This document shows, one piece after another, positions 11,255 through 23,745 of a stretch of DNA of 64,000 bases (the first letter of the stretch is position 1; the number at the start of each line of letters is the position of its first letter). Position numbers and translations under genes: made by a program. This stretch comes from Xenopus tropicalis (taxonomy: Eukaryota > Chordata > Amphibia > Anura > Pipidae): NCBI RefSeq assembly GCF_000004195.4, contig NC_030683.2, positions 51,163,358 through 51,227,357 of the forward strand, in the 5' to 3' direction. A model generated the notes under the pieces. It saw nothing but the letters and a program-made list of their open reading frames with translations, was not told the origin of the DNA and made no database searches.

Positions 11255-12062
11255 GACTGAGAGCTGCCTGCCATTAGAATCCCTTGGGACATGCAGTACC
11301 AGTTGTTCCCAAAAGTGGTGACTACTGTTGTTTTGAAGACTGACTAATTTGGTGGAGTGGGTTCCTGGTATATGTTTCTCCTGTATTCTTTTTTTCTCTT
11401 TGTTTTGTTTATTTGCTATCCCAGATTCAGAAGCATCACTTATTTGTAAGGATAAATCCCCCTCAAAGTATTATTTAGTGGCTTCTGTATAATTTAATTT
11501 TGACAGCCTAGCCACACAAAGGAGTGCCTGCTCCCTGATAATACAGAAAGGAATGCAAAAAGCATGGAAGGACAAAGTCGAATGAGTAGGAGATTTGCTT
11601 GTTGAACCATTGCATGGAGCTGAATTGCAGATTTTTCAAAAAGCTGTCCAGTGGGCATGGCTAACACCCCAGGAACTGCAAGCATTATGAGGTAGAGTAT
11701 GGTTGAAGGGATTTATCTATCAGGAGCAACATTATTTCCAAAAAGGAAAATGGAGCTGGATCTGAAATGGGTTCAGATTACTGATTTACCACTTGTTTCC
11801 CCTCTCCCCACTGAATAGCTTTTCATAGGTTAGTACAATTATTGCTAGGATGGGGGTGCTGTGGCTAATGGAGTAAGCATTTAGAATGCAAGGTGATAAG
11901 TAATGTACCACAGGGATCTTTGCTGTATCATGTTCTAGCAAAGATTTTGATAACTTATATCACTAGTGTTCAATAATGCAGTATACAAAGGGGTTAAACA
12001 AACTTGTAGTAAGAAAACAGGCAATGGTCAATGCAGGGAGCAATTAGAATAGTCATCAACAA
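11255..12062. other. unique sequence
   Basis: No recognised gene or repeat. Confidence 0.4.
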
Positions 12063-12070
12063 AAAGGAAG

Positions 12071-12455
12071 AAATGTTGAGCGAATCAGGCCCATTTTGCT
12101 TTGGCGAAAATTTTGCAAAACTATGCAAAACATTTGCAAAATGGTGGAAAATCCGTCAAATGCAGGCGCTGCGCATAATTTTTTATGCAGAACTTTTTTT
12201 TGGTGTGTGCTCCTTTTTTCCGATGTGACCACATCTATTTTGACCTGACCGCGCCTTTTTTTACACTACACCACCTATTTTCAACTGCATCTTTTTTTCT
12301 GCAAAATAATAATTGTCTGCGACCATGTCTTTTTTTGATGCAACCACGAATTTCCGCTGCAAAATTTCGCAGGAGTTTTGCGAAACAATTCATCAATGCA
12401 AAATGAGGAAATTTGTTGCGAATCTATGCCTGGCGAAAAAATTTGCTCATCACTA
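12071..12455 (+). mobile_element. hAT-type MITE with 7/8 target duplication
   Basis: The left end aaatgttgagcgaat is a mutated TAGTGATGAGCGAAT. The right end gctcatcacta is intact. Flanks are AAAGGAAG (12063-12070) and AAAGGGAG (12456-12463). The interior keeps the cgatgtgaccac / ttgatgcaaccacg degenerate repeats. Older than the 9246 copy judging by the damaged left end. Confidence 0.85.
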
Positions 12456-12554
12456 AAAGGGAGTCAAGAACGAATGAAATCAGCAATAGAATACAATTTG
12501 GGTGTCAACCAAGTCTTTTTTAACAGTGACATACAACCAGACCTTGAACACAGG

Positions 12555-12706
12555 TAGTGATGAGCAAATCTTTCCCATTTCGCTTCACTAAAAAATTTGC
12601 GAAATGAAAAAAAAAGATTAGTGAAACAGCTAAAAAAAAATTTTTTTTTGACACGCGCTTAATTTTGTTAACAAAATGCGGAATTTCGCTGCAAATCCAT
12701 GACTGG
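12555..12706 (+). mobile_element. hAT-type MITE, internally deleted fragment
   Basis: It begins with an intact TAGTGATGAGCAAATC end, then jumps to the right-end block aatttcgctgcaaatccatg. The middle tandem region and the right terminal repeat are lost. Confidence 0.75.
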
Positions 12707-13828
12707 GTGATGACATATGCACCTGGTGAGTTCACATTGCCATGTAACATGGCACCTGTGGAAAGCTTAATACTAATAGTCTTTCCAAGCAAAAATTGCC
12801 CTTTTACCCCCCGAAAATAGGAGAGAGAGTGAGGATATGAAAGAAGGCTTAAACCACAGAAAACAACAAATGGCTAATTGCTTCTTTACTGGAAGGGTGG
12901 CAGCCTTCCAATAGATGTTGAGGAAACTATGTCAAATACTCATTGGATTAATATAAAGAAATTAAATTTATATAAAGTCAGACATATCTATTTAAGAAAT
13001 AGATTGCTTGTCTCTTGAATTTTATAACCCCATTTCAATTTTATTAATACTAGACATTTTGTATAGAAGCATATAATAAAAAATCCATAACAAGTATACA
13101 GCACGTGTGAAATGCTAAAGAAAACAAATAAGCAGGCTCTGTACTTGTCATGCAAGTTCAGTGTTTAATACTTAACAAAGTAATAGCATTAACCAGCCTG
13201 CATCAAAGAATGCTTTAATCTTTTCTTAAACAAGAGAGAAAATATTGTAATTTACTGCCATTGTGATAGTCTTTAATCCATAGCAGTGGCAAAGGATGTT
13301 AAACTGCACAATGTGTTCAATTGCAAAGCAAGGTTTTCTGTTTAAAATAAAATCCATATTCCATTTTAAAGCAAGAAATCTATAATGAATAAAATCACCC
13401 TGTAGATGCTGAATTGTATTCCTTCCTCCTTGGCATTCTTATTTTATGTCTTAATTTTCAGATGCTTTTCATGCTCAGGATTATATTTTTGAAGAGCTTG
13501 TTGTGCTGGAAGGTGGAAAGAATTGAGCAATTTTGATGGCTTTTTAACTTAAGCTCAGGAAACTGCAAACTCTTATGTTAAATGCATGTGGAAATAAATG
13601 CTCAGTGCTATTAAAATAAAGCATTGAAGCACGGGGGGACACAATAAAAGTTAAAAGGACACAATTATTTGTGCAACCAAGTTTGGGTAATTTTGAAATA
13701 AGTTATGTGAACCTGGAATATATTTAGCGACCCCCATCAACTAGTGGAAGATTGGGAATGTTATTGTTTGCACCTGGTTACAGTTTGCGTTATTAAACCT
13801 ACTGCTGAAAAAGTTGGAAGATTATGCC
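12707..13828. other. unique AT-rich sequence
   Basis: No recognised repeat or coding signal. Confidence 0.4.
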
Positions 13829-13960
13829 TAGTGATGAGCGAATCTGTCCCACTTTGCTTCGCTGGAAAATCTGATTTGTGAAACGGCGCACAGTGATTTT
13901 TGCGCCCATTTTGTGTATTATTTTTCAAAATGGGCAGCGAAAATCACTGCGTAAAAATTT
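13829..13960 (+). mobile_element. hAT-type MITE fragment with internal palindrome
   Basis: It starts with TAGTGATGAGCGAATCTGTC. Unlike other copies, it contains a near-perfect inverted repeat (13888-13913 against 13926-13951, arms about 25 bp, loop about 12 bp) built from a cagtgatttt-gcgcccattttg unit. The right terminus cannot be placed; similarity fades after about 13960. Confidence 0.65.
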
Positions 13961-14405
13961 GCCGCATGACAAAACATTGTCCCCACGTCAAAAGTAATTG
14001 TTCTGCACATAAAAAAAAAATGCTGCACATAAAAAAAACAATTTATTGACATGTGTAGGGTACTCAAAATTATGTTTTTTAAAAGTGCACTGTAGAGTGG
14101 CACTAACATTATATAAAATAGGAGACGCCTAAAACTGTGTTTCTAAAACTGTTCTTTTTAGTTACAAAAGAATTATAAGAGTTTTTCCGGCACAGGAAAG
14201 TAAGATTTTGAAATGAATTTCTAGATAATCTCGTACTGAAAATGCTGTCAGACTGAAATGACAGATTCATTTTTTTAAATCCTGAACCAGTAACTTAGCA
14301 CTATTTTCTGCTGGTATTCCAGAACATTGAGAACATGGTAAAAACAGAACATTCCAAAACAACCAAAGATCTAACATTAGAAACTACATTCCTGCAGCCC
14401 AAGCA
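13961..14405. other. unique sequence
   Basis: Short A-rich direct repeat (tgcacataaaaaaaa twice near 14003 and 14023). Nothing else recognised. Confidence 0.35.
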
Positions 14406-14456
14406 TTAAAGGAACAGTAACACCAAAAAATGTAAGTGTATAAAAATAATTAATAA
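14406..14456 (+). mobile_element. stub of a TTAAAGGAACAGTAACAC repeat
   Basis: ttaaaggaacagtaacacc followed by aaaaaatgtaagtgtataaa is the left end of a very common Xenopus nonautonomous element (TTAA-type end). The rest of the element is absent. Confidence 0.55.
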
Positions 14457-15112
14457 GGCGGAGTGGTGCGAGGCCATGACAAGGGGGGGAATAGGGACCC
14501 AAGGAAGTTGTAATAGGATGATGGGAGTTGCAGTGCTAAGGGAATAAGTCGGAGGAGGCAGTATAAATAAAAGAAACAGGAAGATGAGAAATCACTACCT
14601 TGTGACAGCTGAAGGGAGAGCACAGCATTCCCGCCCGCCCTGTAGTAAGGGATTTGGGGGGTGGGCAAAAAGGGAGTATTGTAAGTTGCAGCTTAAGGTG
14701 TGCTGGGGCTGCCCTAGGGGGAGCCGAAAAGGGGCTTAATAAATTAAGATACAGGTGCTTTTCTGGAGAGGCAGGCCTGGGGGCCAGGCTTTGGGGGAAA
14801 ACAGTCATAGTAGGCATAGGAGGTGGGAAAGTTTGGTTGTGGAGGCTTAGTCACAGGCTTGAAAGGGTTCTTCAAATGTCTAAGGTTAATTTAAGGTTAA
14901 GTTATTATAATGGTAAGAATTGTAATGCAGCCTTCAGCGGCTAAATGTTATGTAACTTATGTTAATTTGTGTAATGTGCATTGGAATGAAACATTGATTA
15001 CAATTTGTTATGTTATTAATAAAATAAGCAGCGGCCTTGCCACCCAAAATGCAGCTTTGTATTTGATGTTGTGGGGGTGAACGGGGGTGTGGGTTGTGGA
15101 AAAGGGGACCAT
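14457..15112 (+). repeat. LTR-like promoter-to-polyA unit (tentative)
   Basis: A purine- and G-rich block has a TATA-like box (cagtataaataaaag, about 14560) and, about 450 bp on, a polyadenylation signal (attaataaaataagc, about 15013) followed by a GT-rich stretch (gttgtgggggtgaacgggg). This arrangement resembles a solo LTR. I see no flanking duplication or TG..CA ends, so a decayed LTR and a chance arrangement both remain possible. Confidence 0.3.
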
Positions 15113-15129
15113 TATTGCAACCTCCCCAT

Positions 15130-15667
15130 TAGAGATGTAGCGAACTGTTCGCCGGCGAACTAATTCGAGCGAACATCGGGTGTTCGCAAGTTCGCAAACT
15201 TTTCGCGATGTTCGCAATTTGGGTTCGCCTTAGGCGTTTTTCCGCTGCGTTTTTTCTTGGCCTAAAAACGCTGCACAAGCCACACATGGCGTTTTTCAGC
15301 CTAGTACTGGTGACGTAAGCAAATCCCGTTTCCATGGTGCTAATAGTGCGAAATAGCAAAAAACGCCGCGTATTTCCGCTAGGTCTGCCAGCTGCCTTTG
15401 CGAATACATAGGAATAGCTTGCGTTTTTACGCAACACTGTGTCAACAACATATTTTTCAGAGAAATTTTTGCCCTTGATCTCCCTCCTGCATGCCACTGT
15501 CCATGTCATGGCACCCTTTAAACAACTTTAAAATCAGTTTTCTGGCCAGAAATGGCTTTTCTAGGTTTTAAAGTTCACCTTCCCATTGAAGTCTATGGGG
15601 TTTGCGAACTTTCGCACTTTTTGGCGTAAATTTGCGAACTTTTTTTTTGAGGTTCGCTACATCCCTA
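15130..15667 (+). mobile_element. hAT-type MITE (TAGAGATGTAGCGAAC family), 8-bp duplication
   Basis: The ends TAGAGATGTAGCGAAC and GTTCGCTACATCCCTA are inverted copies, flanked by perfect CTCCCCAT duplications (15122-15129 and 15668-15675). The interior is GC-rich with repeated gttcgc and gcgaac words and ggcgtttttccgctgcg. It shares both ends with the longer reversed element at 25225-26460. No real coding: the 126-codon minus-strand frame inside is a by-product of base composition. Confidence 0.92.
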
Positions 15668-15675
15668 CTCCCCAT

Positions 15676-16182
15676 GTCATGAAAATTTCCAGAGCAATTT
15701 TGTCTGAGTAGTCAAAATACATACATGCCATTGCATATGCTTTAATGTCTTATTAATACCTTATTAAATATGGTTTGATCTGTTTATTCAGACTTCACTC
15801 AAAAAACATAAGTTTTAATAAATAAGTGCATCACGAAGACAACACCCAAAGTAGCCAGTTTTTTCCATTCGGTGCATTACCGGGATAGATAAAAGCTGCT
15901 GATAAAAGTGAACCACTTATTTGCACTTCTAGTAAGTGAAACCATAAAAATTTTAATTAAAGAGCTGTTAGTAACCCAAAATGGGAAACAGAAACAAGAA
16001 TAGTTAAAACAATGTACAGAAATAAGTAACACCACTCCACTTTATTAACAAAAGAAGGATAAAACCCCAATTCATTTTTTTGCCAGTATAGAAATCTACA
16101 TAAATATTCATTTATATATTCATACAACTGATAAGATATACCAGACTTATATTACTATATTTTTCAATACATTACTATACAA
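15676..16182. other. unique AT-rich sequence
   Basis: No recognised feature. Confidence 0.4.
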
Positions 16183-16262
16183 TAGTGATGAACAAGCTAA
16201 TTTTTTCGGCAGGCATGGATTTACAGTGAATTTCCGCATTTCAGCATTGGCGAATTGCGGAC
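16183..16262 (-). mobile_element. hAT-type MITE end fragment
   Basis: tagtgatgaacaagc followed by ttttttcggcaggcatggat and cattggcgaattg is the reverse complement of the right end of the 9246 family. It stops abruptly where the next MITE starts. Confidence 0.7.
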
Positions 16263-16618
16263 TTTTTCGTACGCAACAAAACTTATGAGACAAAATCGTA
16301 TTGTCGCGCCGAGTACGAAAGTTTCGGATTCATTCAAGCTTCGGTATTGTGACTTTCCTTGGGCCAGGTTGGAGCTGCAGAGTGCCATTGATTCCTATGG
16401 GAGGCTTCCAAAATCATGCACAGAAGGATCAAAGCTGGAAAGGTTTTCCTGCATGTTACGATCGTTTGGATACGAAAATTTTGTGACTTTCGGACCGCAA
16501 ATACGATATTATCCTGACTAATACGATTTTTTCGTAAGCATATTCATGATATTTGTGATCTTGAGAAATTATTGTATCCAATCCGAATTTCGAACTCGCG
16601 TTTTCATGAATGTGCCCC
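16263..16618 (-). mobile_element. MITE (GGGGCACATTCATGAA family)
   Basis: It ends at 16618 with catgaatgtgcccc, the terminal motif shared with 40143 and 46438-47629. Its interior (ccattgattcctatggg, gtgactttccttgggcc, ggttggagctgcagag) is shared in opposite orientation with 46438-46790. The other terminus is missing at the junction with the hAT fragment. Confidence 0.7.
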
Positions 16619-16698
16619 TATTTATTACTATACATGCAATAGCGTTGTAAAATTATAGTAAAGCACCATATTATAAAGTGAAATAAGGCTTACCTATG
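16619..16698. other. short unique spacer
   Basis: AT-rich spacer between two MITEs; nothing recognised. Confidence 0.4.
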
Positions 16699-16895
16699 GG
16701 GTATATTTATCATGCTGTTTAAAATTGAAGCATTACGGTGATGTTGCCCAGGGCAACCAGTCAGCAAATAGATTTCAAAAGTTAGAAAACCAGCAGTTTG
16801 AAAACCAAAGCAAAGCATCTGATTGGCTACTACTGTATGAGAAACATCACCGGTTATGCTTTGCTCTACTTTTTACACAGCATGATAAATAGTAT
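16699..16895. mobile_element. palindromic fold-back MITE (TTTATCATGCTGTGTAAA family)
   Basis: Left tatatttatcatgctgt and right cagcatgataaatagta are inverted. The arms continue inward through gcattacggtgatgttgccc and the complementary acatcaccggttatgc. The interior has ccaaagcaaagcatctgattggct. A better preserved copy is at 36811-36995. Confidence 0.75.
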
Positions 16896-17520
16896 CTTAG
16901 ATTCTATACGATCAAACACCTTTTAGCCAGTGGATATTGAATATTTTAATACTTCTTGAACATAAGAACCATTTCTATTTTAAGGTCTAACTTTCTTCAG
17001 TGACAGTTGTCCTTTGCAAATGTAATTTTTATTCAGATTGACTCTATTATTTAATGGAGTATATGGGAAAATCTAATATTTATAAATATAGGTTTGCTAA
17101 AATGTCAGAGCAGCTCAAAATTATTGCAGGTACAAAACCAAGAAAAGGAAATCATTGTATATACAGTATATAGAAAGCCTTAGGGAAGATGGAAATGAAA
17201 TGTATAAAGCTTGGTGTAATATCTCCTTTAAGGAGCAGTTGTAAAAAAAGGTACAAGTGGAGCACCATGCATTAAATAAAGCTACTAATAAACATTTTAA
17301 GAAGGCAAACCTATCTGTAGTACTGCGCCATTAGTTTTTGCTCTTGGTGCCTTCACAAACTACTTTGTGGCAGGGGCAACAGCTGCTCTGCCCCTGTATG
17401 CACACATGAAACAGAGATTGGCAGCATTTACTGCTTGCTCAGAAGTTACTGTAACCCCTTTTTGGCTGTAACACAAAGTCCAGCTAGAATGGATTAGTGC
17501 ATGAGGTACATTAGATTCTC
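16896..17520. other. unique AT-rich sequence
   Basis: No recognised feature. Confidence 0.4.
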
Positions 17521-17740
17521 TCAGGGCCAGAATTAGGGGTAGGCAGAAGTGGCACCTGCCTAGGGTGCAACTACGATGGGGGTACCAGGCAGGTATTCCC
17601 CCTAATCTGCTCTCCCTTGTCATTGCCATCGCTGCTTGTCATTGCATGCCCCCCGCGACAGCATAGCGTATGTGGGGGCGAGGTGGCCGACCGGGTTGTC
17701 TAAGGCGCCGGTCAGTCAGCTCGGCCCACCCCTGGACTCT
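17521..17740. repeat. GC-rich interspersed repeat (tentative)
   Basis: The run agggccagaattaggggtagg, gcacctgcctagggtgcaac, caggcaggtattccccc and gtggccgaccgg resembles a Xenopus interspersed repeat I have seen, and is GC-rich against AT-rich flanks. Ends and class cannot be defined here. Confidence 0.4.
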
Positions 17741-20644
17741 TTATTAGGATGGATGTGGAAAAACATCATGTATGCAGAGTTTTGTTTAACTAAACCTTCC
17801 ACTGCCAAATGTAGAATAGTGATGGAAAAGAAGGATGCCAGCAGACTGGAACTAATAACTAGTTTATTGTCCAAGACGATAACATTGCAGGGTTATCAAT
17901 ACTCACAATGCCAGTGGATTGGCAGGTATGCAGATAAACAAGAATGCAGTAGTATGAAATGATGCACCACTATGAAGGACCAGCTGGGCAAGTAGGTTAA
18001 TATCCTTATGGTTTATACCTTAAGTGGCCTGGATCTCAACAGCAGACTTGATCAGGGAGAATACTCTAAGCCTGATACCCTTGTCACTACTGCAGGTTCT
18101 TCACTAAAGCAGCAGAGCCTGTAAAGGGACTACTCCCCCTTGTCACTCCAGGTCAGAACAAAGAAGCTGCTCTTGCTAAATAAAGTTGACTGTCTCACTC
18201 ATTCATGGGGTCCCTGCTCCCCAACTTCATTAGAGGTACAGGTGCCTCTAAGGCAGAACACTTTTGGGCCTTGTTGAACCCAGGCTCCCTGAAACATCCA
18301 CCTGGTTCAACAGATGCAGGGCAAAAGAGGAATATCCACCCCTTGTACTATATTACAGTGTGCAGGAAGTGGTCATAAGCCTTATGGGCCAATGATAAAG
18401 CTATATGCGAATAGCAAACTAGACATGAGCATGCACAATTAAAATTACCAATGCAATAACAGTCTAATGAACATTACATTGTGAAATGCAAATTTGTATT
18501 CTTATTTTGTGCATTTTTTCTGGTTACAACTTTTATTACATTCCACCATCAGTGTGCTCTGAGCAGCTGTTAAAAAGCTAAGCTGATAAGCTTAGGAGTC
18601 ATCACAAATTATCAAGCAGAAAATGAGGTTGGTTTGTTATAGAGCGTGATGCTACAGGGCTGATTATTAAATTCTGATGCTAATTGCACTGGTTTATGAG
18701 CTGCCATGTAGTAGTTATTTGTATTACTAATTAGCCTTATATTGTGACATTAATATTCTATATACAGTATATGTAGCATCTGCCCCTAAGCTCAGTAACT
18801 GATAGCAGCAAGGAGCATAAAAGAAGATGGGGAGCAAGGCATATATCCTCCCTGCTAAACGGCTGTGGTTGCCAAAACATAATGTGCAAACTTTCTGCTC
18901 TACTTCTTTAGTAAGGCTTTAGTTCTCCTGTAATCGGGATGTTAATCCAATAACATTAGACTTTGTCTAATGAAAAACATTGTAATTCTTAGCAACTTTT
19001 CAATATATATCTGTCTGTCTGTCTATCTCTCTCTCTCCGTCTCTCTCTCTATCTATCTAGCTTTATATATTTACAAGTGACTTTAAATCCACTAATCCAC
19101 TTTAAAATTGTGCCCATGGGAGCATAGTTCACATTTAATTTTCACCCTGTCCAACAGCAAAACTTCTCCACTCTGCACCTTAGTGCCAGTTGCACCTTTG
19201 ATAATGCACCATTCACCAAATACAGGATATAGAACTCTGTAATAATGGTGACACCCCTTCAGTCACAAACATATACTGTATTTTCCCCTCTGAAATGAGG
19301 TGTAAAACAGTATGTATGCCTCAATGGGCTGTGAATCCTATTAACTCATAATGCAAATAAGAATCAGGCAAAATGTGTGGTGTTGTATTGTGCACCTTGT
19401 CCGCTCTTATAAAAAAGGGCCTTAGAAGGGTTTGATGCGCAATGCACATCTAGAATGCCACCTAACCTGTAGCATATGAGTTCTAAGAGCTGTTGAAAAG
19501 TAGAATAGCATAATATGTGCACACAGAATATTCACACTATTTATTGGCTTTTTTCTCTATTCCTATTATAAGTTTAATGTGTATTAATGCATTACTCTAT
19601 CTAGTTTTGCAAAAACTTGGGTCAAAGGATGTAATTACCTTGCAGGGGATATGTTTTAAGTAGCTTTAGCTCAAGGCTAAGAATTTCCAAATCACATCAT
19701 TCTATTAATGCAAAATTAAAAAAAGGACCATATGTAATTTTCAGGAACTTATTACAAATTCATGGATTGGTCATGCCAAGAATGGTCAATTTCACACCTC
19801 ACTGACTAATAAGAAACTGTTTTGTAGAGAAATACAGAACATTACTGCTGAAATATTTAAAGAGGAGCCATTTATATATTGTCATACCATGTGGTACTAG
19901 TAGTATTTATTTTGAATCATCTTTTCTTTGTTAAAATATTAGTCACATATAATGCATGTGCTTCTCACAATTTTGTACACCTTGCCATTGTTCATTAAAA
20001 TGTACCAACACAGGAAGAACTTTCACACTCCACAGTATAATAATGATCCTTTAGTGCTGAAGGGAAATGACACCTCACCTTTCTGAATGGATCACTGCCA
20101 CAAATTTAACCATAGGCACTGATAATATGGATGATCTGTCACCATTAGTTCCACACTTTTGGTTTTAGTTAATACTGTAAAGAAGAAGTGGAAGAAAACC
20201 TGGCAGTAATCTCACGGTTTTATTTTGACCTCCTGCCTTCCTGCATTGTCTTCTTACCGAATTTAGTAGCTCAATGATACATCTTTTGCCTTTCCTGCTT
20301 CAGCAGTTAGCCTCAGGTCTGGGGCATATTGTAAGTTTGTGTGGCTGTGCAACTCAGTAGGATAGCTGGAGTTGTAGGAAGGTTGCAGGGCACAATAGAA
20401 ACATGAGATTAGTGCCAGTTTCCCCCCCCCCTTTTATTTAACTATATTAACTAAAAGTTCAGAATTGAAGATTTGAAGATCATGCATATATGAAGGCCTA
20501 TTTTTGAATTCTTGGGAATGATTCAAACAAAGACAGTGTCAAATACAACTATACCAACATCAGAAGACCAGGTTCACTCACAAACTGCAAATTGCAGTAC
20601 TGGAGACTAGTCTTGTTGAACATCCTTACTTAGTAATTACTTAT
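17741..20644. other. long unique stretch
   Basis: No gene or interspersed repeat is recognised apart from a CT-rich microsatellite at 19006-19065. The part around 18560-18760 looks like candidate conserved noncoding DNA (see findings). Confidence 0.35.
19006..19065. repeat. compound CTGT/CT/ATCT microsatellite
   Basis: A run of ctgtctgtctgtctatct, then ctctctctctc, then ctatctatctag. Simple tandem repeat. Confidence 0.85.
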
Positions 20645-20945
20645 TACTTATGCTGATGACATGTATTTCTGGATTTCAATCTTTGCAAAGGAGAGACACT
20701 TGATCAAGAACCTTCTGAATGCCACTTCTGAAATGAAGCCATTGGGGATCAAATTAGGGAGGAAAGCATCTGCAAAATCAAACTTGGAGGGGAAACTGGA
20801 CTTTAGAAAGGCTAATGTTCACCAGCTGACCTGTAGGGAAAGGGTTGCCATGGTTAAGGCTTATCTGCTACCAATGTTTTTGCAATAATCTTGCATCTAT
20901 CCAGTTCCAAAAGACTGCACCCTAGACCATCTTTATGATGTTTTA
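20645..20945 (+). pseudogene. L1/Tx1-like reverse transcriptase fragment
   Basis: The frame reads through TATGCTGATGAC (YADD, the reverse transcriptase catalytic motif) at about 20649-20660. About 60 residues later comes LTCRERVAMVKAYLLPMFLQ, which resembles the post-catalytic region of L1/Tx1-clade LINEs. A stop follows (20886), after which the same frame continues SCIYPVPKDCTL, also family-like. It is heavily decayed and truncated on both sides. Clade assignment is from motif memory only. Confidence 0.6.
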
Positions 20946-20966
20946 GGGGGATAGGGTTAATTTACA

Positions 20967-21630
20967 TAAAGTAATACTGACACCAAAAAATTTATTTTAA
21001 AAATATGAATCTACTTCCAAACCTACCTATAGGTCATGCTGACTGTTTTTTCCTAAAAGTCCTGTTTCTCTACATAATTCCTACTGAAGATCCTGAACCT
21101 GACTGTCTGGCAACCCGACTGTAGCTTCTCAAACTGTCAAAAGGACTACACCAAAAACTGGGAGGATTCAGCTTGCCGTTTGCTTCAAAGAGTTCCCCCT
21201 CCCTCCCTTGCTCCTCGCATTGTGAACTAGATAGCAGTAGCAGGCAGGCTTGATCTTTCCATTGCCTGCCTGCTTCAAAGGGCTGCCCCCCCCTTCTGCT
21301 CTTTGCACCAAGAATTTAAATAGCTTTCCTGCTGCTAAGGGCTCTCCCTCCCCCCCCCCCCCCCCCCCATTACACATAGACAATGGAGCTGATCTTGTCA
21401 CACACTGGCTGAAAGCAGAAGGGGCGTTGCAGGTCTGTGATTGGGCATATTTATTCACTTTTAGAGGGGAACAAACATAGCTGCTCTGTGGGTCTGTAAT
21501 TCGTGCAACCATAATTGTGAAGCGAAAAAACTTTGCAGATTTAGTTTATAAGGAATTAAAAGCTGATAAAAATTAAAACACAACAGCAGGTGTAAAAAAA
21601 TGTTTAATTGGCAGTCAGTATCACTTTAAA
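20967..21630 (+). mobile_element. MITE with TAAAGTGATACTGAC ends
   Basis: Left taaagtaatactgacacc and right gtcagtatcactttaa are inverted copies about 660 bp apart, a TTAAAG-type terminus seen in Xenopus T2/Kolobok-like elements. The interior holds cctgcctgcttcaaag repeats, a C19 tract (21350-21368) and atttaaatagctttc. Open frames across the C tract are spurious. Confidence 0.7.
21350..21368. repeat. poly(C) tract, 19 C
   Basis: Uninterrupted C run inside the MITE at 20967-21630. Likely length-variable; the complementary strand could form a G-quadruplex. Confidence 0.9.
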
Positions 21631-23606
21631 AGGGGATTACTTATTTGCCAAAGAGTAAAGGTGATTGCACATGATATGCCCAGGTGTCCTGTTACGCATT
21701 CCTCTATCTGAAGATTCCTTTTGGCAACCTGGATGCAGCCCCTTTTCCTTCTTGAAAAGTGGCAAATTCGAACTGCAAAAACTTTACTATGACTACTTGA
21801 GATCTCTCCAGTAATTGGATATTTTATTGGTGTGGCTTTAAAAAAAAGCTAAGTTATATAATGTGAAGTGCACAAAGGAAATATGAGGAAATACATGAAT
21901 AGGCGGATTCTCTGTATTGTGAGTACAATGTGCCTGTTGCAATAATGATTTTGTACACTTGCGCTTAAAAAAACTTAAATTTGAATGATGGTTCAAAAAC
22001 TCAAATGTCTTATTTATGAAGTGCAAAAAAGCCCCAAAAATGTTAATGTGAAAACTTGCAATCTAAAAGCTTGCGAGTTTCTATAAAAGCCAAAGGGAGC
22101 TGCCTTAGGCAAAGTCAAGCCATATTTTCAATTCGATGTATTCAAGTTTTCATGTTTTTTTTTTTAAGTTTGTAAATTAAGAGGTATTCAAATTTTATTA
22201 TTATTATTATATATATATATTATTATTCTTATTAATACATAAGCAAGTATTTGAGATGCAAGTTTATTTCATTTAGAAAAACAAACTCAAATTCACAAAC
22301 TCGAAAATTCATAAATAAACCCATTAAAGTTGCCAATTTCTTTAGTCCCCAGCCACCTTAGCCACACAATTGATTTCCATTTGTACCAGAACCCAGGTAC
22401 CCTGATTTGACCTTCAGCTTTCAGGACAGCTAGGTGTATGTGTTCTATAGCACAGAATAATATTTGGTGATATAAACCAAACTATCAAACACGCTTTACA
22501 ATCAATAAAATATGTATCTCTGGTGTGGCCTAAGCAGCACAGTTTTAAAAAATATATGCAGTACCTATCTGAAAATAACCCAATATCCTACTTTGTCTCC
22601 TTGGAAATGGTACAGAAGATGACAATGGAATAAATTAAAGACCTTGATGTATGTGAAGTTTGAAAGGGAATGAAATGTCAGGCTGATCTGCTTTTATGAT
22701 AAATACATACTTTTCCACAATGTAATACAACATTGAATTTTTAATTTGCTGAATCGGTGCTGGTTTCCCATTCAAACATCAATTTCACTGATAATAATTT
22801 TTTACTTGACTGTAAAGTCTGAACTAATGTAACTTTCCAGGCAAAACATCCACAAAGCAAAGGCAAAAAAAACCTTTAGATGTTATAATGCTGTCAGAAA
22901 TGTGATTTTGGGTGTATTCATTAATACAAAGAAAGCATGTGTTATTCATTTTAAAATAGGTGTTTTGTTAAATTGTTTTACAAATGTGGACAACTTGCTT
23001 TTAAATCTTTTCTTTTAGATGCCTTCTGGCAGATTTATAGTATAAAAGCTTAAGTAAAGGATTTTAAGGATTCTCATAAATTGGAATTTTTCAGGAATGC
23101 TACATGTTTTTAAAAAACTTGTCAAAACGGCTTGTCTAGTCTGATCTATTCCACGGGCCAGTTTGATTGATTCAATCAAAATTGATATTTACAAGAGATT
23201 TTCAATTAATCCAGATTTTGAATGGTGACTTTCTAAACTCAGAATCAGATTTAAATTCAGAACAATTCATGTTGATTTTATCTAATTTGACTAGATTGTT
23301 TATTTTATGTCATAAATCCCAACATTGTCATGGATTAATCAGGATTGATTGCTAATAAATCTACCCCTTTGATGTTACACATTATTGTTGTGTGCTTTTT
23401 TTTTGATGATGTTTTTTGGTCCAAATCTGTCATTGTTTAAATCTCTTGTGTATTAGGCTTCCATCGAAAACAAAAAGGAATATATGGGTTATAATGTACT
23501 AATACATTTCTATGCTAAATCCTACATTTATATGACACATTCATTTTTTTTACATTAGTCATCTATATGACCAATCAAATACTTCAGTACTGAGTACACA
23601 ATACAA
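21631..23606. other. unique AT-rich stretch
   Basis: Contains an (ATT)n/(TA)n microsatellite at about 22193-22233. No gene or dispersed repeat recognised. Confidence 0.4.
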
Positions 23607-23745
23607 CATTAAATAAACCCAACAGGATTTTTTTGCTGCAAATATGGATTCATACTTAGGGTCAAGTACAAGGTACTGTTTTTTTATTACAAAGAAATCA
23701 TTATTATATTATATTATTGGAATTTTCTGGATAATGGATCCATAC
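23607..23745 (-). mobile_element. CAGGTATGGGA-family MITE, partial
   Basis: ttaaataaacccaacagg, gtcaagtacaaggtactgt, and tctggataatggatccatac match the reverse complement of the 8361-8693 element. The inner part is deleted and the left end is missing. Confidence 0.7.

Noticed and set aside
10885..11277. 130-codon open frame
   Set aside because: It lies across a GC-rich MITE with palindromic motifs. The protein is composition-driven and unrecognised.
15129..15509. 126-codon minus-strand open frame
   Set aside because: It falls entirely within a hAT MITE flanked by an 8-bp duplication. Low stop density comes from GC-rich repeat content.
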